This document shows positions 11,621 to 20,182 of a stretch of DNA of 31,069 nt, one piece after another. Below the pieces are notes generated by a model. The model was not told the origin of the DNA, did not search any database, and saw only the letters and a program-made list of their open reading frames with translations. A program made the position numbers and the translations under genes. The stretch spans positions 49,439-80,507 of the forward strand of contig NW_019775467.1 in assembly GCF_001039355.2 (NCBI RefSeq). Direction: 5' to 3'. The stretch's first letter is position 1. Every line of letters starts with the position of its first letter. The DNA comes from Lingula anatina (Eukaryota; Brachiopoda; Lingulata; Lingulida; Lingulidae).

Positions 11621-14600
11621 AGGCCTTTAATGAATGTCATGCTGCACAAAGTTTTCATAACAAGATTTACAAAATGTCCTTGAAGGGATCATCCTCCTCG
11701 ATGTTCTGAGAAAGAAAGCCAAGAAATTCCTCGTCATCACTGTCACTGAATAACACAGCGGGTTCCTCTGCAATGGGTGAACCAACGATGCCAGTCACCT
11801 CGAATGATTTCTTAATCATCTCCCTGGAAATGCTGCCCCACGCTCTTGACACCCATTCCACAATTTCCTCTTTGGTAGCCGTCTTGACTCTGTCCATATT
11901 TTCTCCTGCCTTGACAACTGCATTCACCGCTTCGCACATTCTTTTGCTCCACAACCTTCGCAGATGGCCTTTAAAAGGCTTGTTTAGACTCACATCCAGA
12001 GGCTGCGCCTTTGATGTGCACCCCCCTGGTATAACTGCAAGCCTGGCGTTGACCTTGCTCAGTGCCTCTTTCACGCGGTCGGTAGTATGCGCGGAAAAAG
12101 AGTCGCAAACAAGAAGGCACGGACGACGGTCAGTGTATGGACGCAGAATCTCTGCAATCCACTTTAGCATCAGCTCCTCCGTCATCCATGCCTTTGCATT
12201 TGCGACTACAACCCAACCAGCTGGGGCCACGACGTCCAGTTGTCTTTTGCCTGAAATCAAAGAATGAAGCCTTTTATTAATATGACAATAGTGACGCGTT
12301 ACATAAAAAAAAAAAACAAATATTAAATGATAAAAATCTATTATTTATTTTTTTATTCACATTAATTTATTTAATCGGAACAAGTACTTGGGTATATAGC
12401 TAAATATACAGCTATTGAAATATTTTAAAGTAACATCTATATAGGTGAACTATTCATGAAATATTACCTTTAAAGATCACCATCGATGGAAGGGAACTGC
12501 CATCTGCCGCAACACCCTGTACTACAGTGAAATGCCGTTTCTCTGCTCCAGTGGAAATGATCTCCACGTCTTTTGCCCCTTTGGTGTTGATGGTCTTCTG
12601 TGGGAGCAGGTCGAAGGTCATTGGTACCTCATCCATATTTATAATGTACTTTGGGTCAAATTCTCCATCTTCCTTTACTTCCCCGAGGTGGTTGTAGAAA
12701 ACATTCAGCCTAAATTCCAAGTCTGTTGGGAGCCGCTGACTTACAGTCGTCCTTACTCGTAGTGATAAGTCATTTCTGGTCATGAAGCGGGCCGCCCACC
12801 CTCGAGAAGCCTTGAAGTCAGTTGTCGGTGCTAACTCGCGCGCTCGGTGACATATAGTCTCAACAGATACGGGGAGATGGAGGTCTCTCTGTTCAAGACA
12901 CCAAGTTAGTAGTTGCTCTTCCACCTCCTTGCCGAGGAGACACTCCCTGCCGCCACCTGGCTTTCTGCCGGCTGCATTTCTCGAAACTTCTTCCATTGCC
13001 AGGTCTCTCTTCCATGTTCCAATTGTAGATTTGGGGATGCCATGGGCCCTAGAAATGCTAGATATGCCATGTAATCTTGCAAGTTCAAGGACTTCTTGCT
13101 TTTCAGCTAGGTTGTACATTTTGTACTTTCCCCGCTTGGCCGGCACGAGCTCTGTTACAATTTCCTCACGCCCACGCTTACAAGATAACCTTTCCCCCGA
13201 GAGGAGCGCGTCTTGTGGCACGTCTGGTTGAATCTTTCTAGGTCGTCCAACAGGGCGCTTTTCTGGTTTATTTGCTGATGACAGAGGCTCATGTAGCCAG
13301 TGCCTTGGCAAAGTTTCTTCCACCGTGCTCACAGTCTTGAAAAATCCGTCAAGCGTTTGCTGTGTCATGTCGGACAGTGTGTCACGACACTAACTTTTTC
13401 CACTTTAAATACACCTGAGTGGCCATATGCTAATTAAGCTTTAATTACAGCTTTAGAAATTGCATTCCACGACAAGCTAGATTTGTAAGCAACAAAATTA
13501 AACCACCTGGATTCCGATGCTATCACCATCATCTTGATTCGTTATCTCTAGCTGGGAGATGCCAGATCATTCCCGTGGTGATAATTATGCCTTAGCTAAT
13601 AAACGTGGTTTTAAGATTTCGAAGACCTAATCAAGCCGCTCGTAAGTACTTTCAGATAATCAAGATAACGAAGGCAGAACGGCCGACATTGGGGAAGATT
13701 TTTCCAAGATAACAGGTGAACATTTTCAACACAAAGAAAGCAATGTCACTAATCAATTTTTATTATTTTATCTATTTATTTATTTTATTTTATTTATTTA
13801 TTTATTATTATTTTTTTTTTTTGCTATTCTTTCTTTTAAAAGAATTTAATTTGCTTCGTTTCTGTGGATACCAAAATTTTTATCATTTTGCATATATGTA
13901 ACATGTGTATGTATGATGTATGATTGTGGTTGTAGAGAAGTGTGTTCGTGACTTATCGTTTGTGTCCGTGTATCTTCGGTTCTATATAAATCACGCCCCT
14001 CTTTGTTTCGCGGCACATTCGTTTCTTGTTTCTGCCATGTTCACACACAGGTATGATAGACTTGATTGGTTTACTTTTCATTTTCTTTGTGTTTAGATTT
14101 TGTATTTCTATAAGTTTAGTTTGATCATTTAAGTGCTTTTCATTTATTTTCATCCTTATTTAGTTTAGAAATTTAGTAAGTATCTTTAGTTCATTAATGT
14201 TATTCATTTAATTTTTTCTAAGTTTGTTCAGTTCTGCATTAAGTTCATTTTATTTATTTGTAAATTATTAAAAGACATTCGTTTCTTGTTTCTGCCATGT
14301 TCACACACAGAGTACACTCGGGTTCGTAAATAAAGTATATTGAGAGCTGTTACATATATTCTCTATATAAGCAGTCTCCTTTGTAAATATGAGTCCTAAG
14401 ACCGCTTCAACCCACACCTACCGTAATTTTATCAGATAATGATCAAGATGTTAAGAGGAGTAACAGCACACATCTCGTTAGATGAGCTCGAGATTAGCTC
14501 ACGAAGGTTCAAAGGTTTTCTTTGAAGATTACAACTATAGATAATAAACAAAGAAAGCATCGCCACTTTGATCATTTTTTTTTCTTTTATTTACGCATAG

Positions 14601-17600
14601 GCTTTTGGCCAGTGACTTAAGCATTCCACAGTTTCTGACACAGGTATAAATGTCACCTTAATGAAAAACTCGATCATTGACTATGGATTTCTCATACTCT
14701 TCTGTTGTGCGTGGGTTTCACGTTTATAGATTTTACTGGAAACCAGTTATCGGTGAAACACTGATGGTGGATGTTGATGATCCAGTCGGCCGGCGGAAGG
14801 ACAGATTTTGCGTCAGTGTGAAGAAAGGGAATGTGACTGTAGGCCACATACCCAGGGAAATTTCCCGTATATGTTATCATTTTCTTTTACACGACGGAGA
14901 TATAAAGGTAGAAGTGACGGGAAAGCCACAGCGGTCAAAACTTCATAATGGGGGTCGAGAAGTCCCATGCCTTTTAATTTTTACTACCAAGAAGAAGGCA
15001 TTGTTGGATCGACTGAAGAAGTTGCTGCAAGGTGTTACTGCTTGTTGATAATTTGTAGTGATAGAGCAAGTCTGCGTAATACAGAAAAAAGGCCCTTTTA
15101 AGGGCCATCACATTAAGAAAAAAGGTGTGCCAAATGTTCTTTTCAAAACCTCAATTGAATCAACAAAAATTGACATTTGAGGTTTAAGTTTTAAGTCGGC
15201 AATGTACCTATACATTGCCTTGGAGATTCCTCTGGTCTTATATATTATTAAGTAAAAGCTGAGGTGGCGCCCAGGGATGTAACTAGGCATACGCACGGAT
15301 GCACGGTGCGTGCAATTTTTGGGGGCCAAGCACAATATATTTATCTATAAATGTAGTGCATTTTATATTATAATTGAAAATCCCCTACGATGTAAGCTTA
15401 TGTGACCTGTACGTATAAATCCTCTGTGAAAATTGTTATGCATCATTGTTCGGACACCTCGTCTTGTTTGCTTTCACAGGACTGAGGTAAACAATGCTAG
15501 TTACCTTCAAGAGTCCTATCTTAATCGTACATCTAGCTGAAACTTCCTCAACTGATAATTGGAGGGTTAAGTGCCCTTCAACCCTCAGTTAGCCTTTGTC
15601 TTGAGTGTGTCGAACGCACTCTTGCTAGCGATCTTTTTCTAAAGTAAGAATTTACCTATGCTTTTATTTCAAAAGGCAGCTCCGCCAGACCTGGGAGCAC
15701 TAAGATAAAATCTGGACAGCGAGTTGAATAAGGAGCAAGAAAAACAAGGGAAGAATTTTCCTGCAAAGCTTCAAAAAACTAACACGGTGACAATTTTCAC
15801 AAACAAATAATTAATATAAGATATATCAGGGCTCTATCTTGTCTTAAAATTGGTTGATTTTGGGAGACTTGCACCCGCATGTAAGCGGGATGATAGGGCC
15901 TACCGTATAAAATATATCTTCCCAATAAAGTATCACTGTTTCTTCACCACAATGGAAAAAAATTATCTTCCATTTTATGATCAGTACTTCCCATCGAACA
16001 ACAGTATTCAGAATTCAGCTCGCCACAAGCAGGCATAATCAGCAGTTCGTATAGTGTCCAAAATTTTTAAAAGTTAAAAGTTTCATAAAGCGCCTTCTTA
16101 AATAAATATGCTGTTCTGGGTGAAATAATCTGAAATCTTATTAAATCGCGGGAATATTTTAAACTTTCAGTGATTATTTTATTTGTAGTGAAAACTAAGC
16201 AATGATAATTGGCACATACAAATTAGGCTGCTCTTCATCTGTTGCGTAAGTCCACATTTTGCTGTACCTGAGAATTTGAAAAGGTCTGGTTACGCCCCCC
16301 CCCCCTAAACATTTAGTTATTCATAAGCGATTATCAAATAGTTGGCAGAAATCAAGTCTGCGTTTCAACTCCCGAATAACATAACGCAAGTCTTTGTAAC
16401 GCGAGCCTTTATCCATTTTCTCTGTAATTTCTAATCCCTTATTTATCAAGCACATTTAAGTAATCCCAGAATGCCTTGCGCAAGACATCCGTCTAGCGTA
16501 GGAGCATGCGATGGCGCATATAGATCATTGATGTAGCTGTCGGCGATATATAGTTGGATATAGTGCTAAGCAAGTTAAGAAATGATAATAAACAGTAAGT
16601 AACTTATGTGTACTGATGCTTTCATAATTTCTAAATAACAATGGTTTTAGAACTGGCCTACAGCTGCCGGCGGGAAGGTTGAGTCCTCCAATCGTCTCAT
16701 TCAAAAATAGCACAAATAAATGATAACAATCTCTCCTGTCAAGTGGCAGTTCCTTTGTTCGGAACGGTGGTATGAAAACTCACTTTGACGAATCATGGGG
16801 CGAGTTTCAATTGGGCACACTTCCTTGCGTTCGGAAAATTGGAATTGTGCCCAAGGTGAGTCCAGCGATCGTTCGTACAGAACGGAGACAAAAAATTCAG
16901 CTTCAGAGAAAAAACGTTTCGTTCGTAATTATTGCGGCGTTCGTATAGATTGGAGAATTACCGTAGCCATAGGTGTATATTTAAAAAATTCACACCAATT
17001 AATTGATCACACATTGCCAAACAATTAAAGTGTTTGAACTTTTTGTAAAAATGATGCATTATTTTATTTAACATGTTATGTTTAGGACAAAATGTCTGCA
17101 AACTGTTCAAGTAAACTATAGTACATGTACCTGCACATCTTGTATGATATTGAGAGGACCATGTACTGGACAGTCTCCTGCATACTCCATGTTACACTCA
17201 TCACAATCTGAGGCAGAAAGTAACTTATTAACATTTTATTTGCATTTAAATTTCTATTAATCTACCAACACCTTGCAAATGTCTAGCATCTATGTACTAG
17301 CATAAGACTATAGTGTGCTTCTGTAAGTAAGATAAAAAGAGTCAAAATACTACATCATTTGTGATAAGTAAGCAACCTGTACCTTCTTCTTTGAAATGGC
17401 AAACAAATAAATTTCAAAAAATTAATAATAAAAGGTCCTCACGTGCTGTCAAATGGATTATGTAGGCACTTAAACAGCAGACTTACACAAAAAGGCATCA
17501 TCATCTGGCACCTCTAGGTCTTTGTAGTTTTTGTCTCCAGCTTTTCTTTTAGGATATCTTGGTTGGTGTACTCCTGACATAGATCACATATAGTCTATTA

Positions 17601-19522
17601 AACATAATTTTAACACCAAGTTCATTTTAATTTTAGGCAATTCATAAAATGGTCATTTTTCAAATACATATATGTGATTGTTTTTTCCCCTTTATCTGAG
17701 CATTCACACCAACAACATGACAAAAAATGGAAGATATTTTTAAACTGAAAACTAGAGCCAACTGAACTTCAACTTAAATTTGCTACGTTTCAGCTAATAT
17801 GTTAAGTAAAAAATGTATTCTTTCAAAGGCTGTTAAGCCATATATTTTAATCAGTTTCTTAAACGCAAAATTATTTCCTTAACGAATTGCATTTAATTTA
17901 GTCCTCTCTTTATATCTTTAAATAAATACCATACAACTCACCTTTATGAACAATGTTTGATGTTGAATTTGTTCCCAATGACACCGATTTTTTCTTGGTT
18001 TTTATTGCCTTTAAATTCTCCTCTTTATCTTTCATGCTGTTTACCTAAAAAATTATCACACCGTTTAAAAAAATTATGAATATTTGTTAATCACAAATGT
18101 AAATAACAGCTACACTTTACATGTGCAAGTAGATTGCATACTATGAAAAAAGTGAAGGTTAAAATATTTTGTTGTGTAAAATTACTGGCAAATTGGATGT
18201 TGGGATGTAATAGTTTTTTGGGTTTTTTTTTACAATTTGTAAAAAATTATTAAATCACTTTTGTTTTTGTTCTCTGAACAGTTCTGTCTGGCTTTGGTGG
18301 AGGTTGAAATCTTTCCACACTCTTTAATGCTGAAAAAAAATTGTGTTAAATAATGATATGAAATTGTAGAGAAATACCCAGTCCATGGGATATTTCAAGT
18401 TCTGGTTAGAATTTAAAATTGACTAAACGAAATAGTTTAAGCTCACGAATTCTTCAACAAATGGTAAACAAACCAAATCAAACTATTTTAACAGGTCTGA
18501 ATTTAAATAATATATTATTTTACATGTGTTTCCATTTTACCTCTTCCACTCTTTCTTCTGTCTAACTCTGGTGTCCACTCTTCATCGCTGCCAGAACTCT
18601 CATCTTTCACCTTTTTCTTCTGAGCTGGTTTCTTCTTTGGCTTCATGAACTGAGGCTTAGCAATTGGGAGACCTACAAATAAAAAATAAAGACCAACATA
18701 TATTAACTAAATATATTATATATAACTAAATATAAAAACTAGTGAATTATAATTCTATATTCAATTTTTCATAGTAAATTGTTTCAGAAACTTCGTAACT
18801 TACATAGAAAATTACACTTTTTATTTATGTTATAATGCACTTAATTGTTTTCATCAAATGTTTGGTTAGTATTCATACTGAAAATTTTAAACTCTGATTT
18901 TAGAATATTTAAAATGAACATGGAAAAAAAATTAAAAAAAAACAGAAAATAACCTAAATCTTTTAAGACTTGATAATTTCTTTTAATATTTCTGAGTCTG
19001 AGTTTTTCATAATCTGACAGCTTGGCAAGCTCGGAAGCTGTGAAATATGCTTCAATGTTGACTTCATCTGGGTCCGTCATGTCCATCTTGCTAAAATCCA
19101 TCTGCTCCACGTTTGGAAGTTTGGGGATTTCAAACTAGAAATGAAAAGAATTTGGGAACAAATGCAATTTAACCAAACAAAGCATTTCATGACGTAAAAA
19201 TTTTTTAAAAGGAATAGCTTTGAAATTGAAGTGCTGCGAGTTTCGTAATTTTAGCAAAAAATTAAATAATAAATAAAGAATGTCGATTATTGGCAGTAAC
19301 AATTATTAAAATCACAGTAAAGATTGTTTTCATTATACTTTCAAAGAAACTATTTCAAAATTTTGGTTAATTCACCATATTTTGTAGACGGATGAAAAAA
19401 AGAAATAATCTCTTCCCGCCCCCTGCGGAAATATCAAATTCTTCCATACGTAAAATTGTACAACGTCATTATTAACAAGTTAAAAGTGATCTTATGCAAC
19501 TTCTACCTACCTTTGAGGCCAT
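8939..19522 (-). CDS. PRDM9: PRDM9 orthologue: KRAB-SSXRD-PR/SET-C2H2 histone methyltransferase, ten exons
   Basis: Ten exons connect with matching phases: 19522-19511, 19134-18954, 18672-18541, 18329-18259, 18044-17942, 17573-17487, 17207-17131, 10399-10199, 9858-9591 and 9327-8939. The product is 506 residues. Order: KRAB-like (about 28-65), acidic SDEEWTP motif (93-99), SSXRD-like (168-196), CCCH knuckle (197-211), PR/SET (about 230-365), an isolated C2H2 finger (383-403) and three more fingers. In vertebrates PRDM9 trimethylates H3K4 and H3K36 at sites bound by its fingers and so places meiotic recombination hotspots; that it does so here is inference. Y285, Y335 and Y351 align with human Y276, Y341 and Y357, so the methyltransferase looks competent. 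The frame stops at 8939, where a repeat interrupts the array; more fingers lie beyond. The start gives MASK before a GTAGGT donor, and is plausible but not proven. Confidence 0.93.
9591..9858 (-). CDS. PRDM9: PRDM9 exon 9: C-terminal half of PR/SET
   Basis: Acceptor ACGTTAG, donor GTAATT (phase 0 in, phase 1 out). It contains [26 protein letters not shown] and [26 protein letters not shown] and LLVWYGD are near-invariant in PRDM9; the Tyr residues at 335 and 351 align with the other two catalytic tyrosines. The methyltransferase therefore looks intact. Confidence 0.95.
10199..10399 (-). CDS. PRDM9: PRDM9 exon 8: N-terminal half of PR/SET
   Basis: Acceptor TTGATAG, donor GTATGT, both phase 0, 67 codons. 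It contains [36 protein letters not shown] and SGYSWQ. GVW...FGPYEG...GYSW is the diagnostic PR-domain series. The Tyr of GYSW aligns with human Y276. The exon is separated from exon 7 by the 6.7-kb intron that holds the pogo and HIRAN genes. Confidence 0.93.
10535..10562 (+). repeat. Left arm of 28-bp inverted repeat
   Basis: TACGGTAATTCTCC plus AATCTATACGAACG. It is the exact reverse complement of 16938-16965, 6.4 kb away in the same intron. It may be a terminal or subterminal repeat of a mobile element. Confidence 0.75.
10853..10932 (+). repeat. 40-bp tandem duplication
   Basis: Two units starting GTACCGTTT (10853 and 10893), each containing CAAGACAGGACAACATCG and a T-run. Confidence 0.85.
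11580..11621 (+). repeat. (AAAT)n microsatellite
   Basis: About ten units of AAAT/AATA, just downstream of the 3' end of the pogo transposase gene. Confidence 0.9.
11667..13368 (-). CDS. Pogo-like DDE transposase with one intron
   Basis: Two exons, 13368-12468 and 12250-11667, join in phase 1 across a 217-bp intron (donor GTAATA, acceptor ATTTCAG), giving 494 residues; the join reads VIFKGKRQLD as in the family. Order: PIP-box-like QQTLDGFF (3-10), AT-hook PVGRPRK (39-45), helix-turn-helix (about 84-123, ending [10 protein letters not shown]), CENP-B-like second HTH (about 147-205) and DDE_1 core. The catalytic Asp residues appear to be D246 (NMDEVP), D350 ([11 protein letters not shown]) and D386 ([11 protein letters not shown]), a DD35D triad. 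The acidic SDSDDEEF tail is typical of pogo-like proteins. It would cut and paste its own element; no break is visible. I could not find terminal inverted repeats, so it may be an immobilised or domesticated copy. It sits antisense to nothing, in the same strand as PRDM9 and inside its intron 7. Confidence 0.88.
13369..13914. other. No recognisable gene; T-rich tract
   Basis: Upstream side of the pogo gene within PRDM9 intron 7. It holds words such as ATCTTGATTCGTTATCT and, at 13650-13668, a partly inverted counterpart, plus a TTTA-rich tract at about 13765-13825. The words could be decayed transposon ends, but I could not pair them with sequence on the other side. Confidence 0.4.
14015..14310 (+). 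repeat. 36-bp direct repeat around a promoter-like segment (possible LTR remnant)
   Basis: ACATTCGTTTCTTGTTTCTG...CACACACAG occurs identically at 14015-14050 and 14275-14310, 260 bp apart. A TATATAAA box lies 30 bp before the first copy (13983-13990) and an AATAAA signal just after the second (about 14329). This could be an LTR with a partial duplication or a duplicated first exon. I could not find LTR ends or a primer-binding site. Confidence 0.5.
14645..14680 (+). promoter_or_regulatory. TATA box and initiator of the HIRAN gene
   Basis: TATAAA at 14645-14650, then TCATTG at 14674-14679, which fits an initiator about 30 bp downstream. If used, the 5' leader before the ATG at 14683 is only some 7 nt. 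Confidence 0.45.
14683..15048 (+). CDS. Small HIRAN-domain protein, intronless, histone-like 3' end
   Basis: Single open frame of 121 residues from ATG at 14683. Nearly all of it is one HIRAN-type domain: [56 protein letters not shown] and [20 protein letters not shown], with a basic [13 protein letters not shown] tail. HIRAN domains occur in HLTF/Rad5 helicases, where they bind single-stranded 3' DNA ends. Stand-alone versions like this are frequent in invertebrates and their role is, as far as I know, not established. The gene lies within PRDM9 intron 7 on the opposite strand. A histone-type stem-loop follows 42 bp after the stop. It might be a mobile-element gene or a retained host gene. 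Confidence 0.82.
   Translation: MDFSYSSVVRGFHVYRFYWKPVIGETLMVDVDDPVGRRKDRFCVSVKKGNVTVGHIPREISRICYHFLLHDGDIKVEVTGKPQRSKLHNGGREVPCLLIFTTKKKALLDRLKKLLQGVTAC
15091..15125 (+). terminator. Histone-type 3' stem-loop and downstream purine element
   Basis: GGCCCTTTTAAGGGCC (15091-15106) is a 6-bp stem with a UUUA loop, flanked 5' by A-rich sequence and 3' by ATCA. This fits the consensus of replication-dependent histone mRNA ends (GGYYYUUHUHARRRCC). AAGAAAAAAGG at 15115-15125 resembles the U7-pairing downstream element. No AATAAA signal intervenes between stop and stem-loop. Confidence 0.75.
15130..16937. other. PRDM9 intron 7, right part; no recognisable gene
   Basis: No supported coding region. 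GCGCCCAGGGATGTAACTAGG at about 15268-15288 looks like one end of a MITE family. A small imperfect hairpin lies at about 15539-15589, and a run of Cs at 16298-16307. TTCGTA-type words become frequent at 16750-16965. Confidence 0.5.
16938..16965 (+). repeat. Right arm of 28-bp inverted repeat
   Basis: Exact reverse complement of 10535-10562. It has related CGTTCGTA words nearby at about 16869 and 16917. Confidence 0.75.
17131..17207 (-). CDS. PRDM9: PRDM9 exon 7: zinc knuckle before the SET domain
   Basis: Acceptor CTGCCTCAG, donor GTACAT (phase 1 in, phase 0 out). It reads [20 protein letters not shown], with C197, C200, C208 and H211 as likely zinc ligands. The same C-x2-C-x7-C-x2-H-GP block precedes the PR/SET domain in vertebrate PRDM9 and PRDM7. 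Confidence 0.9.
17487..17573 (-). CDS. PRDM9: PRDM9 exon 6: SSXRD-like region
   Basis: Acceptor TATGTCAG, donor GTAAGT (phase 1 in, phase 1 out). It reads [18 protein letters not shown] and EVPDDDAFL. This matches the vertebrate pattern of a Y-x-R-x-R-K core, a K/Y-x-E/L acidic stretch and DDDxxxC just before the zinc knuckle. Confidence 0.88.
17942..18044 (-). CDS. PRDM9: PRDM9 exon 5: Lys/Ser-rich linker
   Basis: Acceptor TTTTTTAG, donor GTGAGT (phase 0 in, phase 1 out). It reads [19 protein letters not shown] and then a Ser/Thr-rich part. No domain. It is accepted because its phases join exons 4 and 6 exactly and both splice sites are good. Confidence 0.75.
18259..18329 (-). CDS. PRDM9: PRDM9 exon 4: Pro/Lys-rich linker
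   Basis: Acceptor TTTTCAG, donor GTGATT (phase 1 in, phase 0 out). It reads [17 protein letters not shown]. The sequence is low-complexity, as expected for the disordered linker between KRAB and SSXRD. The donor is not strong, so the 3' boundary is less sure. Confidence 0.7.
18541..18672 (-). CDS. PRDM9: PRDM9 exon 3: basic linker with SDEEWTP motif
   Basis: Acceptor TTTGTAG, donor GTAAAA, phases 1 and 1. It reads [16 protein letters not shown], a lysine-rich stretch and [24 protein letters not shown] is a conserved signature directly after the KRAB domain in vertebrate PRDM9. The basic stretch may act as a nuclear localisation signal. Confidence 0.9.
18954..19134 (-). CDS. PRDM9: PRDM9 exon 2: KRAB-related domain
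   Basis: Acceptor TTTCTAG, donor TTTAG/GTTATT, ends in phase 1. It encodes [18 protein letters not shown] and [19 protein letters not shown], the KRAB-like fold specific to PRDM9/SSX proteins (human form: YF..EEWA.L...EK...RNVKRNY). In vertebrates this domain recruits partners such as CXXC1 and EWSR1. The exon boundary after the KRAB-like helix corresponds to that in the vertebrate gene. Confidence 0.9.
19511..19522 (-). CDS. PRDM9: PRDM9 exon 1 (coding part)
   Basis: Only four codons, ATG GCC TCA AAG, ending at donor GTAGGTAG in phase 0. The next exon opens in phase 0, so the join reads [12 protein letters not shown]. The frame stays open upstream of this ATG for some distance, so an earlier start is possible. 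The tiny coding exon is supported mainly by the strong donor. Confidence 0.6.
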
Positions 19523-20182
19523 GTTCTCACACAGAATGTGGAAGAAAATCAGAAAAGTTCTTCGGGGTCAACTTTCCTTAACACAACTGAAAATGTCGTC
19601 TGCGCGGCATGTTGAAACCGAGGCTGTCTTAGCTCAACACAATCAGTTGCTTTCAATTGCGTCTTCTCTAACACATTGTCTTTTTTTCCTTGTTGCGTTG
19701 AGGTGTTTGACGAAAGTTGATACTTTGCCAAAGGCTTCTGTTTTAAATGGAATTTTACTGTAATATGAGCGGACAATTTCATTTAATCTTATTTAATTCC
19801 ATTTTGATTTAATTTATTTATTTATTTATTCCTTATTTTATGCGATGGAAGTGGAGAAAAGGTCATGTAGGCCTAATGCAGTTTCAGGTAGGGGGGCTCT
19901 TTGTTCCCCCTCAATCCGTGTGTGTAATGTAGTAGAACTGCATGTGTTATGCGAATTTTTAATAATTACATTTGTAAATATAGAAATTTACCTCAAGTCT
20001 ATCTAATATGACACTAGCAATTTATTTAGGGTTATCTTCCCCCACCAGACTAGATTTCATATCCAATTCAACTCTCTGCAAAGCCATTCCATGCAATTAA
20101 ATTCAAAATTTAGGGGCATTAGAAGTTAACATATGCATACTTACATTGAAGTTTTTTTTCGTATCAGCTATCTTTCACAAGC
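19523..20182. promoter_or_regulatory. Divergent intergenic region between PRDM9 and the lipocalin gene
   Basis: About 660 bp separate the two head-to-head start codons, so both core promoters probably lie here. I see no convincing TATA box for either gene. GGTAGGGGGGCTC (19886-19898) and a T-rich stretch are the only notable features. A shared or bidirectional promoter is inference from spacing. Confidence 0.45.

Larger units (their letters stand above)
10400..11666 (-). other. PRDM9 intron 7, left part before the pogo gene
   Basis: Non-coding apart from repeats. It contains one arm of a 28-bp inverted repeat (10535-10562), several TTCGTA/TACGAA words, a 40-bp tandem duplication (10853-10932) and an AAAT microsatellite (11580-11621). 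Confidence 0.6.

Noticed and set aside
14692-14880. Minus-strand frame inside the HIRAN gene
   Set aside because: It is a shadow of the plus-strand HIRAN domain.
15539-15589. Hairpin with GGAGGGTT / AACCCTCAGTT arms as a terminator or small RNA
   Set aside because: The stem is interrupted and short, and no gene ends here.
16525-17028. Short frames around 16.5-17.0 kb on both strands
   Set aside because: No domain, and the region carries repeat-like TTCGTA words inside a PRDM9 intron.
19549-19782. Minus-strand open frame just upstream of the PRDM9 start
   Set aside because: It has no domain, lies in another frame than MASK and has no splice link to exon 2.
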